Below the pieces are notes generated by a model. The model had not been told where the DNA came from, searched no databases, and saw only the letters and a list, made by a program, of their open reading frames with translations. From Vibrio lentus (GTDB lineage: Bacteria > Pseudomonadota > Gammaproteobacteria > Enterobacterales > Vibrionaceae), in assembly GCF_002875945.1 (NCBI RefSeq), contig NZ_MCZK01000144.1, forward strand, positions 160,678 through 224,677: 64,000 bases of DNA. The letters are read 5' to 3'. This document shows, in pieces, positions 35,997-44,763 of the stretch; within the stretch, counting starts at the first letter, position 1, and every line of letters starts with the position of its first letter. Position numbers and translations under genes: made by a program.

Positions 35997-37262
35997 CTAG
36001 GGAATACGTCGGACACTGGTCATCATGAGCCCAAGAGCCGCGAACACTTGAGCGACAAAACAGGCAGCAAAGAGTGTCGGTATACCAAATATCGCCACCA
36101 GATAACCTGAAGCAGCCAAACCAAATGGCATCAACAGTTTAAATAACGATCCGGTAATACCTGCCACGCGGCCAAGGTGCTTTTCCTCGAAGGCTTCTTG
36201 GCGATAACTCCAGATACAGATGCTGCTGTAAACACCAATAGCACTCACCCACAAGAACGACGCCATTAATAAGCCTTTTTCAATCACAACTCTGTATTCT
36301 CCGGAGACACCTTGTAGTAAATAACTTTGGCTCAATAACGCTGGAAATAAGAACCCAAACGCCTCTAATGCAACGGACAAAATTAGAAGCACGCCGAGTC
36401 CGATACGTTTTCTAACTTTATCTCCGGTAAAAGAACCTAATAAACCGCCCACGCCTGAAGCCGCGATCAAGTACCCCACTTCCATGTGATTGAGTGCCAA
36501 CTCCGCTTTGGCAAAGTAGATAGCTTGAATCCAGAAAATAGATCCAGTGGTGTTAATCACCATCACTACCAAGGTGATGTGCCACATGTTCTTGTTCGCA
36601 TACAAAATAGACCAACCTTCTTTTAGTGCGCTAAACACCGACTGATGGACAACGGGCGTAGACGGTTTGAGGTCCAACTTATTGAGCTGCCAAAAAGCAA
36701 GCACGTACATAACTGCAATAAGTAGAAACACGTTATGTAACGCTGATAAGAGAAGCAATCCCCCAGACAACACCGGACCAACCGTTTCTAACAAACTGTA
36801 CAAGGAACTCATTCTGGCAGTAGCTGTATTTTGCACTTGTTGAGGTAAGACATTTTTCATCATCCCGATACGTGCATTGTGATAGCCATAGTTAAACGCC
36901 ATCATTAGGAATGCACACGGGAACAGCACATATAAAGGATTCGACAACCATCGCACAGCGATATACGAGATAACCAACACAACGACTTGCCCAAGCAACA
37001 TGCATTGCGACCACTGCTTCTTATTAAACTTATCAACCCATACACCGATGAACAGCGCTAGAAGCAGATTTGGCAAAAACTCAACGGCTCTCATCCAGCC
37101 CATCATCTCTGAGGACTGTGTTAACTCGTACACCAACAAGGGAAGAGCAAGGTCATAAATCTTAGTTCCAAAGGCGACAAAAAACGCCGTCGAAAACAAA
37201 ACAATAAAGCTCGAGTTTTTCCAAATTGAGTTGGTCGCCTTGGAAGCTTTTACACCTTCCAT
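35997..37262 (-). CDS. MFS transporter
   Basis: A 421-residue protein with 12 predicted helices of the major facilitator superfamily, similar in style to the MFS_3 / enterobactin-exporter or macrolide-efflux branch (SSEMMGWMRAVEFLPNLLLALFIGVWVD). Probably an exporter; the substrate is unknown. It is divergent from a SgrR-like regulator, 91 bp away, which probably controls it. Confidence 0.88.
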   Translation of the reverse strand: MEGVKASKATNSIWKNSSFIVLFSTAFFVAFGTKIYDLALPLLVYELTQSSEMMGWMRAVEFLPNLLLALFIGVWVDKFNKKQWSQCMLLGQVVVLVISYIAVRWLSNPLYVLFPCAFLMMAFNYGYHNARIGMMKNVLPQQVQNTATARMSSLYSLLETVGPVLSGGLLLLSALHNVFLLIAVMYVLAFWQLNKLDLKPSTPVVHQSVFSALKEGWSILYANKNMWHITLVVMVINTTGSIFWIQAIYFAKAELALNHMEVGYLIAASGVGGLLGSFTGDKVRKRIGLGVLLILSVALEAFGFLFPALLSQSYLLQGVSGEYRVVIEKGLLMASFLWVSAIGVYSSICIWSYRQEAFEEKHLGRVAGITGSLFKLLMPFGLAASGYLVAIFGIPTLFAACFVAQVFAALGLMMTSVRRIP

Positions 37263-37353
37263 TTTTCATTCCTTTTAAAAACAATCGAATAACTCTATTA
37301 TCGAGATTAAAAGATGAAGAAAAATAGAAAGATTTAACAGGGATTTCACCTTT

Positions 37354-39090
37354 ATGCATTACTGGAAGGCACTGGCATTTTTACGTTCTCGGGTACTCAT
37401 TAACCAACCGACTCAACTTTCGCTGACAGAAATTACTGAAGCTCTGGGGTGTACCAAACGTAACGCACAGCTGATTATCAAAAAGCTAGTAAACGAGGGC
37501 TTGATTGATTGGAAGTCAGGTATTGGCAGAGGCAACCTACCCACACTCACTCTACTCAAAAACGTGAACCATAAATTAGAACTGAGGATTGATGAATTAC
37601 TATCGGAAAACAAAGTTGACCAAGCATTAGAGCTCATTGATGATTCACAACGCGATCAGTTTCTACTTGGTTATATCAGCCGTTATCAGAGCTTACCGAC
37701 CACACTCGATATTCTGCAAATTCCCTTTTATCGAGGCACACATAACCTAGACCCGATTGAAGTAACACGACGCACTGAAGCGCATATCACTCGTTACCTG
37801 TGCAGTAATTTACTGTGTTTCAACACACGAACTCACTCGTTTGAGGGAGACCTTGCAATTGACTGGTACCAAGATGAAAGTCGTTGGTATTTCACTTTGC
37901 GAAAAGATTTAGTATTTCATGACGGCTCGCCGATTCTAGCGCAAGACATCAAAAACCATTTCCGACGCTTGCTCAATAGCTCTCACCACAATAGTCAGCA
38001 GTTTCACTGCATCTCAAATATCACTGTTGTAGACCCACTTCATCTCTATTTTGATACCAAGGCCAACGCAGGATATTTACCGTCACTGCTATCCAGCTCA
38101 GCCGCGGGTATTACGAAAAAGGTAGGAGATACGCGCCTTGGTAGTGGCAGCTTTAAATTGGTCGAACAGTCTGAATGGCTTACCAGACTGGAAGCATTCA
38201 AACACTATCATGGTCACCGCCCTTGGGTAGATGGCATAGAGATATGGAATGTCGGTGATAAAGCCAAAGACTATGAGATGCACTGCGATATTGTTCATTC
38301 GCACCCGCATTACCAACATTCCTCAATATCGTTGGGGCTTGAAGAGATGGAACAGTGGGAAAAAGGTTGCGAATACGCCTTGATTAACCCACATCGTCAC
38401 CCTTGGTTTGAAAAACCAGAGCGCTACCAATCAATAAGTGAATTACTTCGCTTACTTGGTGTAGCTAAAGATATCCCTAGGCAGAGCATCGGTTATGCCA
38501 ATGGAATGCTTGCCACTTTTAGCCAGTCATCAAGCCCTAAACTTATCAACGCCAATGACCAAGGCGTATTGAAAGCCGTTCATCATTTAGCTGACTCATT
38601 AACCAAACCTACCCAACCATTAAAGATCCTGACCTACCAGCTGTTTGACCACATCAAAATGGCTCGTCATTATTGTCATCGATTGAATGAACTCGGTTTT
38701 GCTTGCGAATATCAAGTGCTCGAGTTTCCAGATTTTTGCCAACCGGATAACCTAAAAGATGCTGACATATTAATTAGCGGTGAAGTGTTTTCAGATAACC
38801 TCGACAGCAGCTGGATGGGGTGGTTACAAAGTTCTATCGCATTAGAAGTGTGCCTCACTGATGAGCAAAAACAGTGGCGAGATGAAAACCTTGAGCAACT
38901 TTGGACACTCAATGATTACCAACAACGACAATCAGCCTTTCTAGAACTCGAGGCACAGCTAATAAAGCTCGGCGTTTATAGGCCGATTTTCCGCGTTAAA
39001 CAGCAACTCAATTATGCCAAAACAGTCAATCCCGTTGAACAGTTAGCTAATGGTTGGATTGATTTCAACCAAATCACTATACGTCGCTGA
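37354..39090 (+). CDS. SgrR-like transcriptional regulator with solute-binding domain
   Basis: A 578-residue protein with an N-terminal SgrR-type winged helix (LTEITEALGCTKRNAQLIIKKL near residue 25, then GLIDWKSGIGRGN) and a C-terminal domain of the extracellular solute-binding family 5 (RGTHNLDPIEVTRRTEAHITR, LRKDLVFHDGSPI). It has no signal peptide, so the binding domain works inside the cell as a ligand sensor. In E. coli, SgrR senses sugar-phosphate stress and lies near the setA MFS sugar exporter; pairing with an MFS gene here is similar, but ligand and orthology are not established. Confidence 0.85.
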   Translation: MHYWKALAFLRSRVLINQPTQLSLTEITEALGCTKRNAQLIIKKLVNEGLIDWKSGIGRGNLPTLTLLKNVNHKLELRIDELLSENKVDQALELIDDSQRDQFLLGYISRYQSLPTTLDILQIPFYRGTHNLDPIEVTRRTEAHITRYLCSNLLCFNTRTHSFEGDLAIDWYQDESRWYFTLRKDLVFHDGSPILAQDIKNHFRRLLNSSHHNSQQFHCISNITVVDPLHLYFDTKANAGYLPSLLSSSAAGITKKVGDTRLGSGSFKLVEQSEWLTRLEAFKHYHGHRPWVDGIEIWNVGDKAKDYEMHCDIVHSHPHYQHSSISLGLEEMEQWEKGCEYALINPHRHPWFEKPERYQSISELLRLLGVAKDIPRQSIGYANGMLATFSQSSSPKLINANDQGVLKAVHHLADSLTKPTQPLKILTYQLFDHIKMARHYCHRLNELGFACEYQVLEFPDFCQPDNLKDADILISGEVFSDNLDSSWMGWLQSSIALEVCLTDEQKQWRDENLEQLWTLNDYQQRQSAFLELEAQLIKLGVYRPIFRVKQQLNYAKTVNPVEQLANGWIDFNQITIRR

Positions 39091-39113
39091 GCAGGAGTTT
39101 CTCGATTAGAAAT

Positions 39114-39148
39114 AGCCCCTTTATCAACGATTAGATAAAGGGGCTTTT
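39114..39148. terminator. Intrinsic terminator after the SgrR-like gene
   Basis: Perfect 12-bp arms AGCCCCTTTATC / GATAAAGGGGCT around an 8-base loop, with TTTT after it. Confidence 0.9.
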
Positions 39149-39195
39149 GGCTTCACATAATGATCTTTTTACCCATTAAAAATCCAATAATCGAC

Positions 39196-39591
39196 TTAAA
39201 TCAGTTTCGCCGCTTCGGCCTCAATTTCAACTTTCCATCGCTCATCAAAGAGCCCTTGAACGAATAATAATGTCGTTGGAAGTCCACCAACATCAAAGGG
39301 CAATCGTTGCTTTGCGGCTTGGTAATCAGACATATCATTCCGATCAACTAAGTACAGTCTTACACTGATTAAATCTTCCATATCCATTTGATTTGCCTGA
39401 AGCACTCCTCTCAGATTTGTCCAAGCCAGTACAATCTGTTCTTCCGCACTTTCAGCAACCACACCTTCGCTATCAATCCCAAGTTGCCCAGCAATATGTA
39501 ACCGCGTTGAACCGGCGGGGATTAACGCACATTGATGATAGTTAGCGGCCGGAGCTGGTACTGAAGAAGGACTCCATATCTTATTCATCAT
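39196..39591 (-). CDS. RidA/YjgF-family protein
   Basis: A 131-residue protein of the Rid family, trimeric deaminases that act on reactive enamines/imines or on related carbonyl compounds. Motifs: GQLGIDSEGVV, QIVLAWTNLRGVLQANQMDMEDLISVRLYLVD, and LLFVQGLFDERWKVEIEAEA at the end. The arginine of the RidA active site (usually ...RxxVE near the C terminus) is not at its usual place, so it is probably a non-RidA subfamily. It overlaps the stop of the upstream gene by one base (TAATG), showing translational coupling. Confidence 0.85.
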   Translation of the reverse strand: MMNKIWSPSSVPAPAANYHQCALIPAGSTRLHIAGQLGIDSEGVVAESAEEQIVLAWTNLRGVLQANQMDMEDLISVRLYLVDRNDMSDYQAAKQRLPFDVGGLPTTLLFVQGLFDERWKVEIEAEAAKLI

Positions 39592-39899
39592 TACACCTCA
39601 GATGATGTGACGATTTTAGACATGACTGTAATGGTCGGCATATCCGTAAGCATCGCACCTAAACGGTCAAAATCGCCAATATCTTTGCGCCAAGCAATGT
39701 ATTCATTGAAGTTATCCGTACTTTCCCATTCTTCACATAAAACCAAGGCATTTTCAGACAAATCTTTTTGATAAAGCTCCGCAGAAAGGTTGCCGTTAAA
39801 AGTACGAGTATCTGGCAAGATTTCGTTAAAAAACTCAACGATCTCTGCCGTTTTATCTTCAGTATGGCTCAAGGTAAATTGCACTAAAATAGTCATCAT
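39591..39899 (-). CDS. Putative quinol / antibiotic-biosynthesis monooxygenase (ABM domain)
   Basis: A 102-residue protein of the ABM-type ferredoxin-like fold, as in YgiN: VQFTLSHTEDKTAEIVEFFNEILPDTR near the N terminus, then LVLCEEWESTDNFNEYIAW and a strand near the end (PTITVMSKIVTS). It is the first gene of a two-gene operon with the RidA-like gene and is divergent from a LysR gene. The substrate is unknown; the pair may detoxify a reactive small molecule. Confidence 0.8.
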   Translation of the reverse strand: MMTILVQFTLSHTEDKTAEIVEFFNEILPDTRTFNGNLSAELYQKDLSENALVLCEEWESTDNFNEYIAWRKDIGDFDRLGAMLTDMPTITVMSKIVTSSEV

Positions 39900-40013
39900 T
39901 CTCTCCGTTTTCTTATCTTGTTAAGGTACGAGGAGAATCTTACTTGTTTGTAAAAATAGATAAATACAGTAAAATTTCAAACATAGTTCGATCTAATGAG
40001 ACAATAAATCACC

Positions 40014-40916
40014 ATGAAAAACGAATTGCATCGCATGCAAGTGTTCGCTCAAATTGTAGAATCGGGCTCCATAACGAAAGCTGCTGATAAGCTAGATCTA
40101 TCAAAATCTGTCGTTAGCCATCACTTACAAGGGCTTGAGCAACACCTTGGTGTGAAATTACTCACTAGAACAACACGTCGCCAATCCTTAACCGACGCTG
40201 GACAGCGTTTTTATCAAAGATGCTTAGAAATGCGAAAACTAATGTCGCTTGCGGAAGAAGAAGTGCGCGAGTCCTGTTCTGATTTTGCAGGCACAATCAC
40301 CATCACATCTCCACACACATTGATGACACATCTTATTGGACCTGCAATGTGTGAGTTTATGAAAAGCCACCCTCGTATAGAGCCTCAACTATTGGCCAAC
40401 GATATGCGCGTAGATCTTATTGATAAATACATAGACCTGTCGGTCACCGTTGGAGAACTTCCTGATTCCACATCTCGAGCTATAAGGCTAGGAGACCTTC
40501 AACAAGTACTGTGCTGTCATCCTGATTATCTTACAAAGGTACAAATTCAGCTTCCAATCACATCAAATGACCTCTCAAAATATGACTACATTGCCAATCA
40601 ATGGGAAGGTATCAACAGTCAAAGAAGCTTTGCTATCAATAAAGGGAAAATAAGTACCTATCAATTTAGAGCAAACAGAGTTGGAGACAGTGTGCCAACC
40701 ATACGAATGATGGCTTTATCTGGGTTAGGAATTGCGTGTCTTCCTAAACAAGCAATTGAAGTAGACCTCCAAAATGGTACATTAATTAATATACTGCCAG
40801 ATGAAATAGAGCTTAAGGCTCCTTTCTATATTGTACACAATTTTGGATTGCAAATGCCGGCCAGAATTCGGGCCTTCATTGACGATCTTAAAAGACATGC
40901 CAAGTCTTACTCATAA
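40014..40916 (+). CDS. LysR-type transcriptional regulator
   Basis: A 300-residue LysR-type regulator: HTH FAQIVESGSITKAADKLDLSKSVVSHH, then LEQHLGVKLLTRTTRRQSLTDAG, and a LysR substrate domain. It diverges from the ABM/RidA-like pair across 114 bp that contain an imperfect inverted repeat (GTTTG at 39947-39951 ... CAAAC at 39978-39982). It probably controls that pair. It belongs to the CrgA-like group by appearance. Confidence 0.9.
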   Translation: MKNELHRMQVFAQIVESGSITKAADKLDLSKSVVSHHLQGLEQHLGVKLLTRTTRRQSLTDAGQRFYQRCLEMRKLMSLAEEEVRESCSDFAGTITITSPHTLMTHLIGPAMCEFMKSHPRIEPQLLANDMRVDLIDKYIDLSVTVGELPDSTSRAIRLGDLQQVLCCHPDYLTKVQIQLPITSNDLSKYDYIANQWEGINSQRSFAINKGKISTYQFRANRVGDSVPTIRMMALSGLGIACLPKQAIEVDLQNGTLINILPDEIELKAPFYIVHNFGLQMPARIRAFIDDLKRHAKSYS

Positions 40917-41168
40917 AAGTTACGTCATCAGAAAACATCCATAAACAAACTCACAAATTAGACCTTACAAAGAATAATGCCTTTAACTTAATCTAATTTC
41001 ATAGAAATAATTTATAAAAATTAACTATATTAGAGATTTAATTTCCACAAATCATTTCAATTAGAGACAAAAAGACAAAATTTTTCTCCGACTACCTACT
41101 TATACTGTGCCACGTCATTAAGGCGCTACAAGCCTATGATTTAAAATAATTATTAATGAGTAGTCACC

Positions 41169-42086
41169 ATGAATTCGAAGTCGCTAACTATCTTGCTTTT
41201 TGTCTCTGTTTGCTTAATTTGGGGAACCACTTGGTTCGCTATGGAAGTGGCATTGCATTCTATCCCACCTATTTTTGCCACTGCATTGCGCTTTTTATTG
41301 GCTGCACCGTTGCTCGCAGTATTGGCGAAAGTGTTCAACCAGCCTTTGCTTTTCCCTAAAGGTAAACGTCAATGGCTACTTATTGTGGCACTGATGTATT
41401 TTGCTATTCCGTTCACTTTGATGATCTATGGTGAGCAATACATATCTTCTGGTTTGGCGTCGATCATCTTCGCGAACATGCCGGTCGCTGTGATGCTGAT
41501 GTCTGGTTTATTCTTAGGTCTACGATTGGCGAAACATCAAATCTTCGGTTTGATCACTGCTGTTGTGAGCCTATGTTTAATCCTTGGCAACGAAATGCAA
41601 ATGGGTGGTGATGACTACCTTATCGGCACAATTTGTTTAGGCCTTGCTGTGGCGATTCATGCGGTTATGTATGTGTTGGTTCAAAAGCACTGCAAAGGAA
41701 TCGAAGTACTGACTTACAATGCTGTACCGAGCTTAATTGCTTCCCTATTCTTGTTCGCCGTTTCTGCGGTGGGTGAAAGCGTTAATGTTGAATCCTTCAC
41801 TTGGGATTCAATCTCAGCCGTGATTTACCTGGGCTTTGTGGCGAGTGTTGGCGGCATTGTGGCTTACTTCAAATTAGGACAGGTTTCGACACCTTTCCAA
41901 GCCTCTATATGTTTCTTAATTTTTCCGGTAGTAGCACTTCTGATCTCTTGCTACATCAATGGTGAAGTGCTTTCTGAACAGTCATTGCTTATGATGATTC
42001 CTCTGCTTTGTGGCATCTTGCTGACCAAGGCACCAAAAGGGATCTTTAAGCTACGCTCTTCGTTAAATACAGCGAGCAGCAACTAA
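41169..42086 (+). CDS. EamA/DMT-family transporter
   Basis: A 305-residue transporter of ten helices with two EamA repeats (FVSVCLIWGTTWFAMEVALHS at the N terminus, with the WGT.W motif; PFTLMIYGEQYISSGLASIIFANMPV). Likely an efflux or export permease; the substrate is unknown. The upstream 250 bp is AT-rich and without genes. Confidence 0.9.
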   Translation: MNSKSLTILLFVSVCLIWGTTWFAMEVALHSIPPIFATALRFLLAAPLLAVLAKVFNQPLLFPKGKRQWLLIVALMYFAIPFTLMIYGEQYISSGLASIIFANMPVAVMLMSGLFLGLRLAKHQIFGLITAVVSLCLILGNEMQMGGDDYLIGTICLGLAVAIHAVMYVLVQKHCKGIEVLTYNAVPSLIASLFLFAVSAVGESVNVESFTWDSISAVIYLGFVASVGGIVAYFKLGQVSTPFQASICFLIFPVVALLISCYINGEVLSEQSLLMMIPLLCGILLTKAPKGIFKLRSSLNTASSN

Positions 42087-42100
42087 GTTCTATGAATTTA

Positions 42101-42137
42101 CCCTAGAAGCCCGCAATGCGCTTCTAGGGTTATATTT
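42101..42137 (+). terminator. Intrinsic terminator after the second EamA gene
   Basis: Perfect 10-bp arms CCCTAGAAGC / GCTTCTAGGG with a 9-base loop, followed by TTATATTT. Confidence 0.82.
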
Positions 42138-42336
42138 AGCAACTCAAATCTAAGCTTCTAACTCACTCCCCTCTGTACACTCCTATCTGTTTCACCGCGT
42201 CCATTCTTTCACTGCCCATCACTCATTGATAATGGCAAGCGAATGACTTAAAAGTCGCAATCGGCTACATTAGCAACACCAATCATTGTCGGCTTTGGTC
42301 ATAGCCTTCAGCGCCCTTCTCCAACAAAGGAATGTC

Positions 42337-43179
42337 ATGAGTACTCCCATCAAGCACATGCGCCTTATTAAAGGTCAACCCTGTCGTGTGACTGAGTTAT
42401 CTAACAGCGACGATGCGTTCTTAGAACCACACAGACATGAGTATTGGGAGTTGGTGTGGTGTGTGGATGATCTCGGCAGTCAGAGTATTGATTTCGTCGA
42501 CTACGACAACAAAATCGGGCGTATTTTTACCATTGCTCCCGGTCAGGTACACCGCTCAGAACTGGTGGGAGAAAATGCTCGTTTACTGGTATTTACCCCA
42601 GGTTTTATCAAAACCAATCATCGCAACACACAACTAGTCGACACTGTTTTTGCCATGCATCAAAGTCGCCCTCCCTATTTGGATTGCAGTGAGGAAGGCA
42701 ACCGCTACCTGCTGCCTATTTTCACCATGATCAAAGAAGAGTGTGAGCGAGTGGATAGCGACTGGGATTTGGTAGAATCACTGATGAATAGCTTTTTGCG
42801 CTACATATTACGCTTCGCCACCCAGTCCTCATTGAAAGGAGAAGTGCGCGACAGCCGAGTCAACAAGGTTGTTGATTTGATTGAGCAGCATTACGCCACG
42901 CACAAACATTGCGAATTTTATGCGCAAGCGCTGTCGATCACTAACAAACGCATCAACGAGATCGTCAAAGCGGAGCGAGGTAAAACGGTCACTCAATTAA
43001 TCCATGATCGAACCATCTTAGAAGCGAACCGTGAATTGATCTTTTCTACCAAGACAATTAAAACCATCGCTTTTGAACTCGGCTTCGAAGACCCTGCCTA
43101 TTTCAGTCGTTTTTATCGCGGCCAAATGAACGAGTCACCCGCGGAGTTTCGAACTCGATGTGCAGATCGTGCAACATAA
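42337..43179 (+). CDS. AraC-family transcriptional regulator
   Basis: A 280-residue regulator with an N-terminal cupin-like sensor (EPHRHEYWELVWC with ligand-type histidines, APGQVHRSEL) and C-terminal tandem HTH (AQALSITNKRINEIVKAERGK, KTIKTIAFELGFEDPAYFSRFYRG). I chose the ATG at 42337, which has an AAAGGAA site upstream; an in-frame TTG 17 codons earlier has none. It precedes the MATE gene on the same strand by 86 bp and may control it. Confidence 0.88.
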   Translation: MSTPIKHMRLIKGQPCRVTELSNSDDAFLEPHRHEYWELVWCVDDLGSQSIDFVDYDNKIGRIFTIAPGQVHRSELVGENARLLVFTPGFIKTNHRNTQLVDTVFAMHQSRPPYLDCSEEGNRYLLPIFTMIKEECERVDSDWDLVESLMNSFLRYILRFATQSSLKGEVRDSRVNKVVDLIEQHYATHKHCEFYAQALSITNKRINEIVKAERGKTVTQLIHDRTILEANRELIFSTKTIKTIAFELGFEDPAYFSRFYRGQMNESPAEFRTRCADRAT

Positions 43180-43265
43180 TGCGCAGATAATCCCTTTTTA
43201 GAATCCACTTAAGTTCGGATAATGCTCCCTCTTTATTTCATCCAATTTGTTGGGAGCTTTCTGGA

Positions 43266-44612
43266 ATGGGCATTAATCTCAAAACCGATCCGATCTCAAA
43301 ATCCTTTTATCAATACCTTTGGCCCGCACTAACGGGCATGGTGATCAAGTCTCTTTTTATCATGGGAGATGCTTGGTTCGTCGGACGCGGTGTTGGCCCT
43401 GATGGGCTTGGTGCTATCGCTTTAACCATCCCTGCTTTTTCAATATTCACCGCCATTGCCATGATGGTGGGCATTGGTGGCGCAGCACTTATGTCTATCG
43501 AAGTCGGCAAAGGAAATACAACGTCGGGTCAAACCCTCTTTAGCCAATCAATGCTCAGTACCGCTGTGCTTAGCACCATTTCAGTCAGCATTGCCCTGTA
43601 TTTTTTAGACGATATGATTGCGTTAATGGGCGCTTCTGGTTACATGGCTGAACTGACTCACGATTACCTGTCTGTGATGCTGCCATTCTTTGTGTTGTAC
43701 TCGTTAGCTTGGGTCATGTCGTGCTTTGTTCGTAACGATACCAACCCAAAACTGGCGACTTACGCGATGTCGATAGGTGCTGTGGTTAACCTAGTTTTGG
43801 ACTACTTCTTCGTCTTAGAATTTGGCTGGGGTATGAAAGGCGCAGCCTACGGTACAGCAATTGCTCAAGGTGTTATCGCTTGTATTCTATTAAGCCACTT
43901 TGTACGTAAACAAGGCACCTTGGAAATGAGCTTAAAAGGGATTGGTTTGGGAAAACTGCCAAGCATCCTAAAAATAGGTACGCCGACATTCTTCATTGAA
44001 GTAACTGCAGCGATGACCATCTTATTGTTCAACTACGTGTTGCTGCATCAGTTTGGTGAGAATCATATTATCGCCTATGGCTTAACGGCAAACATCGGGG
44101 TATTCGCCCTGTTTGTGATGGTCGGAATCGCTCAAGCCTGCCAGCCAATCATCAGCTTTAATCATGGAGCCAACCAACCAAACAGAATCGAAGCGATTTT
44201 TCGCTTAGGTTTAAAAAGTGCAATTGGCAGCGGCTTGGTATTTATGGTTCTGGTGTACCTGTTTGCTCCTCAAATCGCAGCCCTCTATTTGGGTGATTCA
44301 AGCGATTTAATTGGACTGTCATCAACCGCATTGACGTTCTTCTTCTTTGCTGTGCCGCTGATGGGCATAAACTTAGTGATCGCCAACCTGTTTCAAGCAA
44401 CGGCCAAACCTAAACAAGCAACACTGATATCTCTTGGACGCGGCTTTGTGTTCGTCGCCTTGGGCATCATGATTTTGCCAAAGCTATTCCCAGAACAAGG
44501 CATTTGGGCAAGTATCCTGTTCGCAGAAACCGTAACAGCCATATTCAGCCTAAGTATGTTACGCAGCTACAAGAAGCGCTTTTCTGGCTCATTAGAAAAA
44601 CAGGCGGTATAG
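43266..44612 (+). CDS. MATE-family multidrug efflux transporter
   Basis: A 448-residue protein with twelve membrane helices and two MatE repeats, resembling the MepA/DinF-like branch. Motifs include YQYLWPALTGMVIKSLFIMGDAWFVGRGVG, LDYFFVLEFGWGMKGAAYGTAIAQ, and GIAQACQPIISFNHGANQP. It exchanges cations for organic cations; substrate unknown. A strong terminator follows. Confidence 0.93.
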   Translation: MGINLKTDPISKSFYQYLWPALTGMVIKSLFIMGDAWFVGRGVGPDGLGAIALTIPAFSIFTAIAMMVGIGGAALMSIEVGKGNTTSGQTLFSQSMLSTAVLSTISVSIALYFLDDMIALMGASGYMAELTHDYLSVMLPFFVLYSLAWVMSCFVRNDTNPKLATYAMSIGAVVNLVLDYFFVLEFGWGMKGAAYGTAIAQGVIACILLSHFVRKQGTLEMSLKGIGLGKLPSILKIGTPTFFIEVTAAMTILLFNYVLLHQFGENHIIAYGLTANIGVFALFVMVGIAQACQPIISFNHGANQPNRIEAIFRLGLKSAIGSGLVFMVLVYLFAPQIAALYLGDSSDLIGLSSTALTFFFFAVPLMGINLVIANLFQATAKPKQATLISLGRGFVFVALGIMILPKLFPEQGIWASILFAETVTAIFSLSMLRSYKKRFSGSLEKQAV

Positions 44613-44663
44613 GAAGTCATCCGTTTAGAACGCCACGCCTTTGACTACCAAATAGCACATACA

Positions 44664-44695
44664 AAAAAGCTCCAATATCACTATTGGAGCTTTTT
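44664..44695. terminator. Bidirectional intrinsic terminator between MATE and rtxA
   Basis: Arms AAAAAGCTCCAATA / TATTGGAGCTTTTT with a 4-base loop; serves MATE on the plus strand and rtxA, which stops 69 bp away, on the minus strand. Confidence 0.92.
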
Positions 44696-44763
44696 GTTTA
44701 TCTCATCTTCCGCAGTTAACAAGAAGACGGCCTATATCATTATCAAATAATATAGTTTATTAG

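Noticed and set aside
37354..39090. Orthology of the SgrR-like regulator with E. coli sgrR
   Set aside because: No SgrS-like small RNA or setA orthologue could be identified around it; only the domain architecture and MFS pairing agree.
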